From NCBI GenBank assembly GCA_963975575.1, contig CAXBHL010000003.1, positions 246,853 through 310,852 on the forward strand: DNA of 64,000 nt, written 5' to 3'. The translations under genes were made by a program, and so were the position numbers. Origin of the DNA: UBA6054 sp963975575. GTDB lineage: Bacteria > Planctomycetota > Phycisphaerae > Phycisphaerales > UBA1924. Numbering within the stretch: position 1 is the stretch's first letter; every line of letters begins with the position of its first letter. This document shows positions 17,866 to 26,121 of the stretch, piece after piece. Under the pieces are notes generated by a model that was not told the DNA's origin, made no database searches, and saw only the letters and a program-made list of their open reading frames with translations.

Positions 17866-18836
17866 GTCTCAAGCGAATCCTCGTCACCGGCGGCGCCGGT
17901 TTTCTCGGGTCCCACCTCTGCGAACGCCTGATCGAGCAGGGGCACGACGTCATCTGCCTGGACAACTTTTTCACCAGCCAGAAGACCAACGTCCAGCACC
18001 TGTTCGACCACCGCAACTTCGAGCTGATCCGCCACGACGTGACGCACCCGATGTGGCTCGAGGTCGACGAGATCTACAACCTCGCCTGTCCGGCGGCGCC
18101 GGGGCACTACCAGTACAACCCGATCAAGACGATGAAGACCTCGGTCATGGGCGCGATCAACATGCTCGGCATGGCCAAGCGGTGCAACGCGCGCATCCTG
18201 CAGGCCTCGACCAGCGAGGTCTACGGCGATCCGACCGTGCACCCGCAGCCCGAGTCCTACCGGGGCAACGTGAACCCGATCGGCCCGCGGGCCTGCTACG
18301 ACGAGGGCAAGCGGGCGGCCGAGACGCTGTTTATGGACTATCACCGCAAGCACCGGCTCGACATCCGGATGGTGCGGATTTTCAACACCTACGGCCCGCG
18401 GATGCACCCGTTCGACGGGCGGGTGGTGTCCAACTTCATCCGCCAGGCCCTGGCCGACGAGGACATCACGATCTTCGGCGACGGCTCGCAGACACGCTCG
18501 TTCTGCTATCGCGACGATCTCGTCGAGGGCATCATCCGCCTGATGAACACCGAGGGCGACGGCGTCCACCAGCCCATGAACATCGGCAATCCCCACGAGT
18601 TCACCATCCGCCAGCTCGCGGAGCTGACCATCGAGCTGACCGGTTCGAAGAGCCGGCTCGTCTTCGAGACCCTGCCCGAGGACGACCCGACCCAGCGCCA
18701 GCCCAACATCGCGCGGGCCCGGCGGATGCTCGGGTGGGAGCCGACCGTTCCGCTGCGCGAGGGGCTCGAGAGCACCATCGCGTACTTCCGCTCGATCGAC
18801 CTGTCCGACTTCCGGGCCCCGACCCCGAACTTCTGA
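17862..18836 (+). CDS. UDP-glucuronate decarboxylase-like NAD-dependent epimerase
   Basis: The 324-residue extended SDR has TGGAGFLGS (9-17), CLDNFFTSQKTNV, the LACPAAPGHYQYNPI segment, STSEVYGDP, the catalytic Tyr146 and Lys150 in CYDEGK, and IFNTYGPRMHPFDGRVVSNF. The CPAAPxxYQxNPIxT and YDEGKR motifs are characteristic of UDP-xylose synthase, which turns UDP-glucuronate into UDP-xylose. The GTG start overlaps the hldD-like stop, and no better start is visible. With the nucleotide-sugar dehydrogenase at 42.3 kb it could complete a UDP-glucose to UDP-pentose route, if that enzyme really makes UDP-glucuronate. Confidence 0.88.
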   Translation: MSLKRILVTGGAGFLGSHLCERLIEQGHDVICLDNFFTSQKTNVQHLFDHRNFELIRHDVTHPMWLEVDEIYNLACPAAPGHYQYNPIKTMKTSVMGAINMLGMAKRCNARILQASTSEVYGDPTVHPQPESYRGNVNPIGPRACYDEGKRAAETLFMDYHRKHRLDIRMVRIFNTYGPRMHPFDGRVVSNFIRQALADEDITIFGDGSQTRSFCYRDDLVEGIIRLMNTEGDGVHQPMNIGNPHEFTIRQLAELTIELTGSKSRLVFETLPEDDPTQRQPNIARARRMLGWEPTVPLREGLESTIAYFRSIDLSDFRAPTPNF

Positions 18837-18922
18837 TCGGCGTGGTCCGGCGATGGGGAGAAGTACCCCTCGGCCGGTTCGTTTCATGGCGCAGCACGGC
18901 AAGGTCCGATAGACTCCGGACC

Positions 18923-19594
18923 ATGCTCGTCCCGACCCTGCCCGAGTCGCGATTTCTCATCCTCGACGATGCCGACATGGCGTCGCTGGTGTCGGTCGCG
19001 CTGGCCGCGGAGCGGTGGGCGGGCGTCGGTGGGTCGGATCGGGCGCCGGTGGTGGTGCCCGCCTGGTGGCGACCGGACGCGGACACCGCGATGCCGCTCG
19101 TCCATCGGGCGGTCCAGCGGCGCGCGGCCCTGTACGGTCTGACCGCGGTTCGCGACGAGCTCGTCGCCGAGCCGGCGGAAGGGTCTCAGTCTTTCCCAGA
19201 ACTTTCGCAGCTCCTGCTCGCGGCGACGAGGCTCGCCGCTCGCCACGGGTGCGATTCCGTGCTCTTCCCCGTGCGGGCGGCCGATCTGGAGCGCGAGGTG
19301 ACCGTGGCGGGCGTGGCGCGTGAGGTCGACCGCGCGGTGCTCGTCGGACGCCTGGCGTCGCTGGACGGCGAGGGTCTGGCGGCCTGCACGGTGATCACGC
19401 CCCTGGTCGATCTCGACGACGAGCAGCTGCTCGATCTGGCCCGTGATCTTTCGGTGCCGTCCGACGCGTGCTGGTGGTCCGGCGTGGGCGGCGAGCCCGC
19501 GGCTGCCGAGGCCGCCCGTCGGTGGCAGGGCGTCCGGGGCATGCCCGCCGGACCCGGTCTGGTCGCGGGCCCCCGCCTGACCCGCACGGCCTGA
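18923..19594 (+). CDS. hypothetical protein, possibly a degenerate PP-loop (QueC-like) fold
   Basis: The 223-residue soluble protein starts LPESRFLILDDADMASLVS, where a QueC-type enzyme would have its SGGxDS ATP loop. LLLAATRLAARHGCDSVLFPV then resembles the helix-strand after the QueC substrate region. ITPLVDLDDEQLLDLARDL with VPSDACWWS resembles the PLxxLxKxEI...C segment near the QueC C-terminus. The P-loop residues and the CxxC zinc site are missing, so if related it is probably not an active synthase. This is inference from pattern only. The neighbours are uxs-like upstream and proS downstream. Confidence 0.5.
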   Translation: MLVPTLPESRFLILDDADMASLVSVALAAERWAGVGGSDRAPVVVPAWWRPDADTAMPLVHRAVQRRAALYGLTAVRDELVAEPAEGSQSFPELSQLLLAATRLAARHGCDSVLFPVRAADLEREVTVAGVAREVDRAVLVGRLASLDGEGLAACTVITPLVDLDDEQLLDLARDLSVPSDACWWSGVGGEPAAAEAARRWQGVRGMPAGPGLVAGPRLTRTA

Positions 19595-19701
19595 ATGTAG
19601 AAGCAGACTGCTCCGAACGCCGCTGCCCTGGGCGGTGAGGTTGTCGGCACGCCCGGGCCCGACCGGGCCGGTGCTCCGGCCCACGCGTACGATCCGCGAC
19701 C

Positions 19702-21513
19702 ATGAGCACCGCCGCCCAATCGCCCCTCGCCTCCGCCCGAAAGGGCGATGTTCATTTCTGGTCGCGGACGCTGATCCCGACGACCCGGGAAGCGCCCGCG
19801 GACGCGGAGATGCCCAGCCACGTGTTCATGACGCGGGCCGGTTACATCCGGCGGGTGGGCGCGGGGGTGTACAACTACCTGCCGCTGGCGTGGCGGTCGC
19901 TGCGCAAGATCTCGCAGATCGTGCGCGAGGAGATGGACGCGGCGGGCGCCTCCGAGATGCTGATGCCCACGCTCGAGCCGATCGAGCTGTTCGCGGGCAC
20001 GAAGCGTGACGTGGACTACGGCGATCTGCTCTTCAAGGTCGAGGACCGTCACGGCCGGGTCGCGGCGCTGGGCCCGACGCACGAGGAGGTCATCACCGAC
20101 CTGATGTGCGGGGCGCTGACCAGTTACAAGCAGTTCCCGCTGAACCTGTACCAGATCCAGACGAAGTTCCGCGACGAGGCCCGACCGCGCGCCGGCCTGC
20201 TGCGCTGCCGCGAGTTCATCATGAAGGACGCCTATTCGTTCCACCTCGAACTCGACGGCGAGGCGGGGCTGGGCGTGGCGTACGACAAGATGTACCGGGC
20301 GTACACGAACATCTTCGGTCGGTGCGGGCTGGACTTCTCCGCGGTCGAGGCCGAGGCCGGGCCGATCGGCGGGTCGGCGTCGCACGAGTTCATGGTCAAC
20401 TGCGCCAACGGCGAGGACACGATCCTCGTCTGCCCCGAGACCGGCTACGCCGCCAACGTGGAGAAGGCGGAGATCGGCGAGCGGTCGTGGACGTGGGATC
20501 ACTCCGCGACCGAGGATCTGACCAAGCGGCACACGCCCGGCATGCCGGGGATCGAGGGCGTGGCGGGGCACCTGGGGGTGACGCCGGCCCAGATGCTCAA
20601 GTCGATCGTGATGCGCACCACCGGCGGCAAGCCGCGGTGGGTGATCGCCGTCGTGCGGGGCGACCACGACGTCAACGAGGGCAAGGTCCGCGACGCCGTG
20701 GGGGCGTCGGTCGAGCTCGCTCCGGAGGCCGAGGCCCGCCTGGCCGGTTTCGCGATCGGCTACGTCTCGCCCCGCGTGCACGACACGATCCCGTGCACGC
20801 TGGTGGTGGACCCGGACGCGCTCGGCGGGGGATCGTGGGCGACCGGCGCGGACGAGAAGGACCACCACGTCACGGGGTTCAACTGGAGCCGGGACCTGCC
20901 TTCGGCTGCGAAGTCGGACCGGGTCATCGTGGCCGACGCGCGCAACGCCGAGGCGGGCGATCCCTCGCCCAGGGCCAAGGGCTCGGCGCTGGAGGCCCGG
21001 CGGGGCATCGAGGTCGGGCACATCTTCAAGCTGGGGACCAAGTACTCCGAGGCGATGGGCCTGACCGTGCTGGACAAGAACCAGCAGAAGCGCCCCGTCA
21101 TCATGGGCTGCTACGGCATCGGCGTCTCGCGCACGCTGGCGGCCTGCGTCGAGATGGCCCACGACGACAACGGCATCGTGATGCCCCCGGCGATCGCTCC
21201 CTACCACGTGCACATCGTGACCATCAAGCCCGAGGAGGACGCCACGCTCCAGCGGGCGACCGCCCTGGCGGAGGAGCTGGCGGCCCGAGGCCTGGACGTG
21301 CTCATTGACGACCGGGACGAGCGTCCCGGCCCGAAGTTCAAGGACGCGGATCTGGTGGGCATCCCGGTGCGCCTGACAATCTCGCCCAAGTCGCTGGGCG
21401 AGAACGCCGCGGAGTTCAAGCTCCGGCGTGACCCTGGCAAGGGCGATCTGGTGCCGCTGGCGGACGTCGTGGACCGGACGGAGGCCGCCCTGGCCGAGCT
21501 TATGGGAGCTTGA
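19702..21513 (+). CDS. proS: prolyl-tRNA synthetase
   Basis: This class II aminoacyl-tRNA synthetase charges tRNA-Pro. The 603-residue protein is of the bacterial type with an editing (INS) insertion. Motif 1 lies around residues 35-70 (RAGYIRRVGAGVYNYLPLAWR). Motif 2 is FRDEARPRAGLLRCREFIMKD near 155. The INS region spans about 220-400, motif 3 is MGCYGIGVSRTL near 470, and an anticodon-binding domain with LIDDRDERPGPKFKDADLVG forms the end. All key motifs are present. No T-box-like leader was recognised in the 107 bases before it. Confidence 0.96.
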   Translation: MSTAAQSPLASARKGDVHFWSRTLIPTTREAPADAEMPSHVFMTRAGYIRRVGAGVYNYLPLAWRSLRKISQIVREEMDAAGASEMLMPTLEPIELFAGTKRDVDYGDLLFKVEDRHGRVAALGPTHEEVITDLMCGALTSYKQFPLNLYQIQTKFRDEARPRAGLLRCREFIMKDAYSFHLELDGEAGLGVAYDKMYRAYTNIFGRCGLDFSAVEAEAGPIGGSASHEFMVNCANGEDTILVCPETGYAANVEKAEIGERSWTWDHSATEDLTKRHTPGMPGIEGVAGHLGVTPAQMLKSIVMRTTGGKPRWVIAVVRGDHDVNEGKVRDAVGASVELAPEAEARLAGFAIGYVSPRVHDTIPCTLVVDPDALGGGSWATGADEKDHHVTGFNWSRDLPSAAKSDRVIVADARNAEAGDPSPRAKGSALEARRGIEVGHIFKLGTKYSEAMGLTVLDKNQQKRPVIMGCYGIGVSRTLAACVEMAHDDNGIVMPPAIAPYHVHIVTIKPEEDATLQRATALAEELAARGLDVLIDDRDERPGPKFKDADLVGIPVRLTISPKSLGENAAEFKLRRDPGKGDLVPLADVVDRTEAALAELMGA

Positions 21514-21557
21514 GCCCCGGGGGGCTCCCTGATTTGGGACCCGGGTCCGGGCCGCTC

Positions 21558-21586
21558 TTGACACGGCGGTCTGATTTCGGGACCAT
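21558..21586 (+). promoter_or_regulatory. possible sigma-70-type promoter for the secreted protease
   Basis: A perfect TTGACA at 21558-21563 is followed after exactly 17 bases by GACCAT, a partial -10. It lies about 80 bases before the start codon at 21668. Confidence 0.45.
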
Positions 21587-21667
21587 GGCGGGAAACCACC
21601 CGTCCATCGGGCCAATCGTGCAGCCCGGGACCGGCGGCGGACCGTCTCGATAGGGAGCTTCCCCAAG

Positions 21668-24600
21668 ATGCCATCACACCCACGCAGGGGCCTCACGGCC
21701 GCTGGGTTGGCCTGTACGCTCAGCGTGCTGGCCGGCTCGGCGATCGGTGCGCAGGCTCAGACCACGCCCACCCGCGACCGGATCGACTGGAGCAACGGGC
21801 TGACCGATCGGTTGGCCCCGATGTCCCGGGCGCAGGTCCGCCAGGCGGTATCCGCCCTGGCCGCCCGCCCGGATGCACACCGCGTGCAGGTCACGCTCGA
21901 CCGCCCGCTCTCCAAGGACGACCGCGCCGCGCTGGAGCGGTCCGGCCTGACCCTGCTCACCTCGCTGGGCGGGACCTCGTACTTCGCCGCCCTGGCACCG
22001 GACGCCGACGCCGACGCGGTGTCCGCGGCCGGCATCCGCGCTATCTCGGCCATCCAGCCCAGCCGCAAGATGCACGCCGACGTTTCCGGCGGCATCGTCC
22101 GCTCGTGGGCGGTGGTCGGCCCGACGCCCGAGAAGCTGCGTGCCGCGGTGGATTCCGGCGTGATCACGCTCGAGGAGATGCGCAAGGCGGAGGCCGACCC
22201 CCTGGTGGCCGCCATCGTGGTGCTTCACCGCGACGCGGACCTGGCGGCCGAGTCCGACAGGCTCGCCCGGCAGTTCGGCGCGCAGGTCACGTCGGTGATG
22301 GACCCGGTGCACGCCGTGATCGTGCACGCGCCGGCCTCGCGGATCGCCTCGTTCGCGGGCGACGACGCCGTGATGTGGGTCGAGCCGCCGCTCCCGGCCC
22401 TGACCGAGACCAACGCCGAGAACCGCGTGCTGACCGGCGTGAACACCGTCAACGGCGCGCCGTACGGCCTCGACGGCACCGGCGTGACCGTGATGGTCTA
22501 CGACGGCGGCAAGGTCTTCGCCCACGGCGACCTCTCCGGTCGCCTGACCATCGGCCCGACCGACACCTCGGGCACCTCCAACCACGCGACCCACGTCGCC
22601 GGCACCGTCGGCGGCTCGGGCGCGGGCAACGCCAACAACCGGGGCATGGCCCCGGGCGTGCAGATCGTCTCCTACGGCTTCGAGCAGCCCGGCGGCCTGT
22701 CGCAGGGCTTCCTCTACACCGACCCGGGCGACCTGCTGGCCGACTACACGGCCGCCATCACCCAGTTCGGCGCCGACATTTCCAACAACTCCATCGGCAC
22801 CAACACCGAGCCCAACGGCTTCCCCTGCGAGTGGCAGGGCAACTACGGCGTGACCAGCGGCCTGATCGACGCGATCGCCCGCGGCTCGACCGGAAACCCC
22901 TTCCGCATCGTCTGGGCCGCCGGCAACGAGCGGCAGGGCAGCCGCTGCGACGTCGAGGGGTTCGGCGACTTCTTCTCGACCGCGCCACCCGCGGGCGCCA
23001 AGAACCACATCGCGGTCGGCTCGGTCGATTCCGACACCGACCTGACCAGCTCGTTCTCGTCGTGGGGCCCGGTCGATGACGGGCGCATCAAGCCCGATGT
23101 CTCCGCGCCCGGCTGCCAGGCCGGCGGCGACGGGGGCGTGACCTCGCTGAGTTCCTCGGGCGGATACACGACCATGTGCGGCACCTCGATGGCGTCGCCG
23201 ACGGTCGCGGGCATCTCGGCCCTGATCCTCGAGCAGTGGCGTGTGACGTTCCCGGACGCCGACGACATGCGCGGCTCGACCCTCAAGGCGATCCTGGCCA
23301 ACTCGGCCGAGGACCGCGGCAACGTCGGCCCGGACTACAAGTACGGCTACGGGTCCGTCCGCGCCGTGCCGGCCGTCGATACCGTGATGAGCGAGAACGT
23401 GATCGAGGCCGAGGTTTCGCAGGGCGAGACCTACCGCTTCGTCATCGTCATCGGGGCCGAGGACACCGAGCTGAAGGTCACCATGGCCTGGGACGACGCC
23501 CCGGCGGCGCCCAACATCAGCGCGGCCCTGGTCAACGACCTGGACATCCGCGTCATCGACCCCAACGGCAACACCTTCCTGCCCTGGACGCTCGACCCGG
23601 CCAACCCCGACGCGCCGGCCGTCCGCACGGTCCGCGACGGTGTGAACAACATCGAGCAGGTTTACATCGAGAACCCCATCCCCGGCGGCTACACCGTCGA
23701 GGTGGTCGGGTTCAACATCGCCGAGGGTCCCTCGCAGGGCTTCGGCATCGCCTCCAACGGCTTCCTGGTCAACTGCTCCTCGGCCGGCATCGTCGGCTTC
23801 GGCGCAAGCGTGATCCCCTGCACCGGCTCGGTCGGCCTGCAGGTGATCGACTGTGATCTGAACACCTCGGACTCGGTGATCGACACCGTGGACGTGTTCG
23901 TCGCCTCGGACACCCAGCCGGGCGGACTGTTCGTGACCCTGACCGAGACCGCGCCGGAGTCGGCCGCGTTCTTCGGCTCCATCTCGTTCTCGACCTCCGG
24001 CGGCGCGGACCTGCAGGTCTCCGCCGGCGACGAGGTCAGCGTGACCTACGTCGACGCCGACGACGGCGTGGGCGGTACCAACGTCGTCCAGACCCGCTCG
24101 ATCTCGGTCGACTGCACGCCCCCGGTGGTGGTCTCCGCGTCGGCCACCGACGTGCAGCCCCGCAGCGCTGAGGTTGGGGTGACGACCGACGAGCCGACCA
24201 CCGTGACGGTCAACTACGGCCCCACGCTGGACGACCTGACCGGCTCGGTCTCCTCCTCCGCCCTCCGCACGGACCACACCCTCAACATCACCGGCCTCCA
24301 GGACGACACGACCTACTTCTTCGTCGTCACCACGGCCACCGACGCCGCGGGCAACGTCAGCTCCGACGACAACGGCGGCAGCGGATACTCCTTCACCACC
24401 CCGGAGATCCCCGACTTCTTCACCGAGCAGTTCGCAAGCGGCGTCGATACGGCCGGCAGCCGCATCGAGTTCGTGCCCAACGGCACCTTTGATTTCTACA
24501 CCGCGTGCGTTGATCCGCTCTCCGGCGCGCTGCCCATCGACCCGGCCGGCGGCACCACCATCGGCCTCAGCGACGACAGCTCGCAGTCGGTCGGCCTGAC

Positions 24601-26020
24601 CGGCGGGGCCCAGGTCTCGATCTACGGCACCGCATTCTCAACCTTCTACGTCGGTTCGAACGGCTACATCACCTTCACCGGATCCGACTCGACCTACTCC
24701 GAGTCGCCCAGCGCCCACTTCGGTCAGGCCCGCGTTTCGGCCCTGTTCGACGACCTCAACCCCTCGCTCGGCGGCACCGTGAGCTGGATGCAGCTCTCCG
24801 ACCGCGCGGTGGTCAGTTGGGTGGGCATCTCCGAGTACGGCACCTCCAACTCCAACACCTTCCAGATCGAGCTGTTCTTTGACGGCCGCATCGCCATCAG
24901 CCACCTCGACATCGACGTGGCCGACGCCATCGTCGGTCTCTCCGCGGGCGACGGGCTCAGCCCCGACTTCTTCAACAGCGATCTGAGTTCCTACGGCTCG
25001 TGCGGCCCGCGTCCGCCGGTCGCCGCCAGCAGCTCGGTGGGCACGGAGGTCAACACCCCCGTGGTCATCGGACTGCAGGCCACCGACGACGGACCGACCA
25101 ACCTGCTGACCTACTCGGTCCTCAGCCTGCCCGGTTCCGGATCCCTGGTTGATCTCGGCACCGGCTCGACCATCGTGGCCGTCCCCTACACGATCGTGGG
25201 CGGGAGCAACCTCGTCGAGTACCGCCCCAACCACAACACCCAGGGGGACGACTCGTTCACCTTCGCCGCCGACGACGGCGGCACGCCTCCCTCGGGCGGG
25301 CAGTCGAACACCGCCACGGTGACCGTGACCGTCGGCGGCCCGCAGGCCGTCTATCAGTTCCTCGTCGACGACACGAACCCCGGCTGGGCCACCACGGGCC
25401 AGTGGGCCTTCGGCGTCCCCGCGGGCAACGACGGCGACCCGAGCGCCGGTTTCACCGGCAGCAACGTGTACGGGTACAACCTCAACGGCGACTATCCCAA
25501 CAACATGCCGCGTCAGTACCTGACCTCCGGCAGCATGGACTTCAGTGACGTGACGCAGGTCAGCATGCAGTTCCGTCGCTGGCTCGGGGTCGAGAGCGCG
25601 ACCTGGGATCACGCCTCGATCGAGATCTCGGTCGGCGGCGGCACCTGGCAGGTCATCTGGGACCACACGGGCGGCTCGCTCAACGAGCAGTCCTGGTCGC
25701 TCCAGACCTTCGACCTGTCCTCGTACGCCGACGACCAGCCGGACGTCCGCGTCCGCTGGGTCATGGGCACCACCGACGGATCGGTGACCTACCACGGATG
25801 GAACATCGACGACGTCGTGTTCTCCGGCGTGACGGCCATCGACTCCTGCCCGGCCGACCTGGCCGCGCCGTTCGGGGTGCTCAACTTCTTCGACATCTCG
25901 GCCTACATCAGCCTGTACAACGCCCAGGACCCGGCCGCGGACTTCGCGGCGCCCTTCGGCGTGTTCAACTTCTTCGATATCTCGGCCTACATCGGCGCGT
26001 ACAACGCGGGCTGCCCCTGA
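21668..26020 (+). CDS. secreted subtilisin-like (S8) multidomain protease with dockerin-like tail
   Basis: The 1450-residue protein has a signal peptide (residues 1-30) and a pro-region to about 250. The S8 domain has Asp279 in VYDGG, His306 in NHATHVAG and Ser507 in GTSMASP, so the triad is intact. A beta-sandwich follows (about 570-700), then a fibronectin-III-like domain (815-905, ending DTTYFFVVTTATDAAGN), an unknown beta domain (about 920-1110), a cadherin/Ig-like domain (1118-1225), and a MAM-like or jelly-roll domain (1227-1390). Two 28-residue dockerin-like repeats close the protein (from 1393). It probably degrades external protein and is held at the cell surface by the tail. GGGAGC lies ahead of the ATG. 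Confidence 0.9.
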   Translation: MPSHPRRGLTAAGLACTLSVLAGSAIGAQAQTTPTRDRIDWSNGLTDRLAPMSRAQVRQAVSALAARPDAHRVQVTLDRPLSKDDRAALERSGLTLLTSLGGTSYFAALAPDADADAVSAAGIRAISAIQPSRKMHADVSGGIVRSWAVVGPTPEKLRAAVDSGVITLEEMRKAEADPLVAAIVVLHRDADLAAESDRLARQFGAQVTSVMDPVHAVIVHAPASRIASFAGDDAVMWVEPPLPALTETNAENRVLTGVNTVNGAPYGLDGTGVTVMVYDGGKVFAHGDLSGRLTIGPTDTSGTSNHATHVAGTVGGSGAGNANNRGMAPGVQIVSYGFEQPGGLSQGFLYTDPGDLLADYTAAITQFGADISNNSIGTNTEPNGFPCEWQGNYGVTSGLIDAIARGSTGNPFRIVWAAGNERQGSRCDVEGFGDFFSTAPPAGAKNHIAVGSVDSDTDLTSSFSSWGPVDDGRIKPDVSAPGCQAGGDGGVTSLSSSGGYTTMCGTSMASPTVAGISALILEQWRVTFPDADDMRGSTLKAILANSAEDRGNVGPDYKYGYGSVRAVPAVDTVMSENVIEAEVSQGETYRFVIVIGAEDTELKVTMAWDDAPAAPNISAALVNDLDIRVIDPNGNTFLPWTLDPANPDAPAVRTVRDGVNNIEQVYIENPIPGGYTVEVVGFNIAEGPSQGFGIASNGFLVNCSSAGIVGFGASVIPCTGSVGLQVIDCDLNTSDSVIDTVDVFVASDTQPGGLFVTLTETAPESAAFFGSISFSTSGGADLQVSAGDEVSVTYVDADDGVGGTNVVQTRSISVDCTPPVVVSASATDVQPRSAEVGVTTDEPTTVTVNYGPTLDDLTGSVSSSALRTDHTLNITGLQDDTTYFFVVTTATDAAGNVSSDDNGGSGYSFTTPEIPDFFTEQFASGVDTAGSRIEFVPNGTFDFYTACVDPLSGALPIDPAGGTTIGLSDDSSQSVGLTGGAQVSIYGTAFSTFYVGSNGYITFTGSDSTYSESPSAHFGQARVSALFDDLNPSLGGTVSWMQLSDRAVVSWVGISEYGTSNSNTFQIELFFDGRIAISHLDIDVADAIVGLSAGDGLSPDFFNSDLSSYGSCGPRPPVAASSSVGTEVNTPVVIGLQATDDGPTNLLTYSVLSLPGSGSLVDLGTGSTIVAVPYTIVGGSNLVEYRPNHNTQGDDSFTFAADDGGTPPSGGQSNTATVTVTVGGPQAVYQFLVDDTNPGWATTGQWAFGVPAGNDGDPSAGFTGSNVYGYNLNGDYPNNMPRQYLTSGSMDFSDVTQVSMQFRRWLGVESATWDHASIEISVGGGTWQVIWDHTGGSLNEQSWSLQTFDLSSYADDQPDVRVRWVMGTTDGSVTYHGWNIDDVVFSGVTAIDSCPADLAAPFGVLNFFDISAYISLYNAQDPAADFAAPFGVFNFFDISAYIGAYNAGCP
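25847..26017 (+). repeat. tandem dockerin-like repeat at protease C-terminus
   Basis: Two copies 84 bases (28 residues) apart encode DLAAPFGVLNFFDISAYI and the near-identical DFAAPFGVFNFFDISAYI, each followed by a YNA motif, ending YNAGCP. Ordinary type I dockerins also consist of two related calcium-binding repeats, but these have an FFDxSAY core. An identical arrangement ends the metalloprotease at 54.05 kb. Confidence 0.85.
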
Positions 26021-26053
26021 CCGCGGCACCCTCGTGATCTGATTTTTCCTCAG

Positions 26054-26082
26054 CCGGCCGGGCCCAAGCCCGGCCGGTTTTT
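26054..26082 (+). terminator. Rho-independent terminator after the protease
   Basis: The 9-bp perfect stem ccggccggg / cccggccgg with a 6-base loop is followed immediately by five T residues, 34 bases after the stop. Confidence 0.85.
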
Positions 26083-26121
26083 CGTGCGCGGACCCGCCCG
26101 CGCGGGCATACGCTTGGGGGC

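Noticed and set aside
19595..19701. T-box leader upstream of proS
   Set aside because: No specifier loop or T-box consensus could be made out, and such leaders are rare outside Gram-positives.
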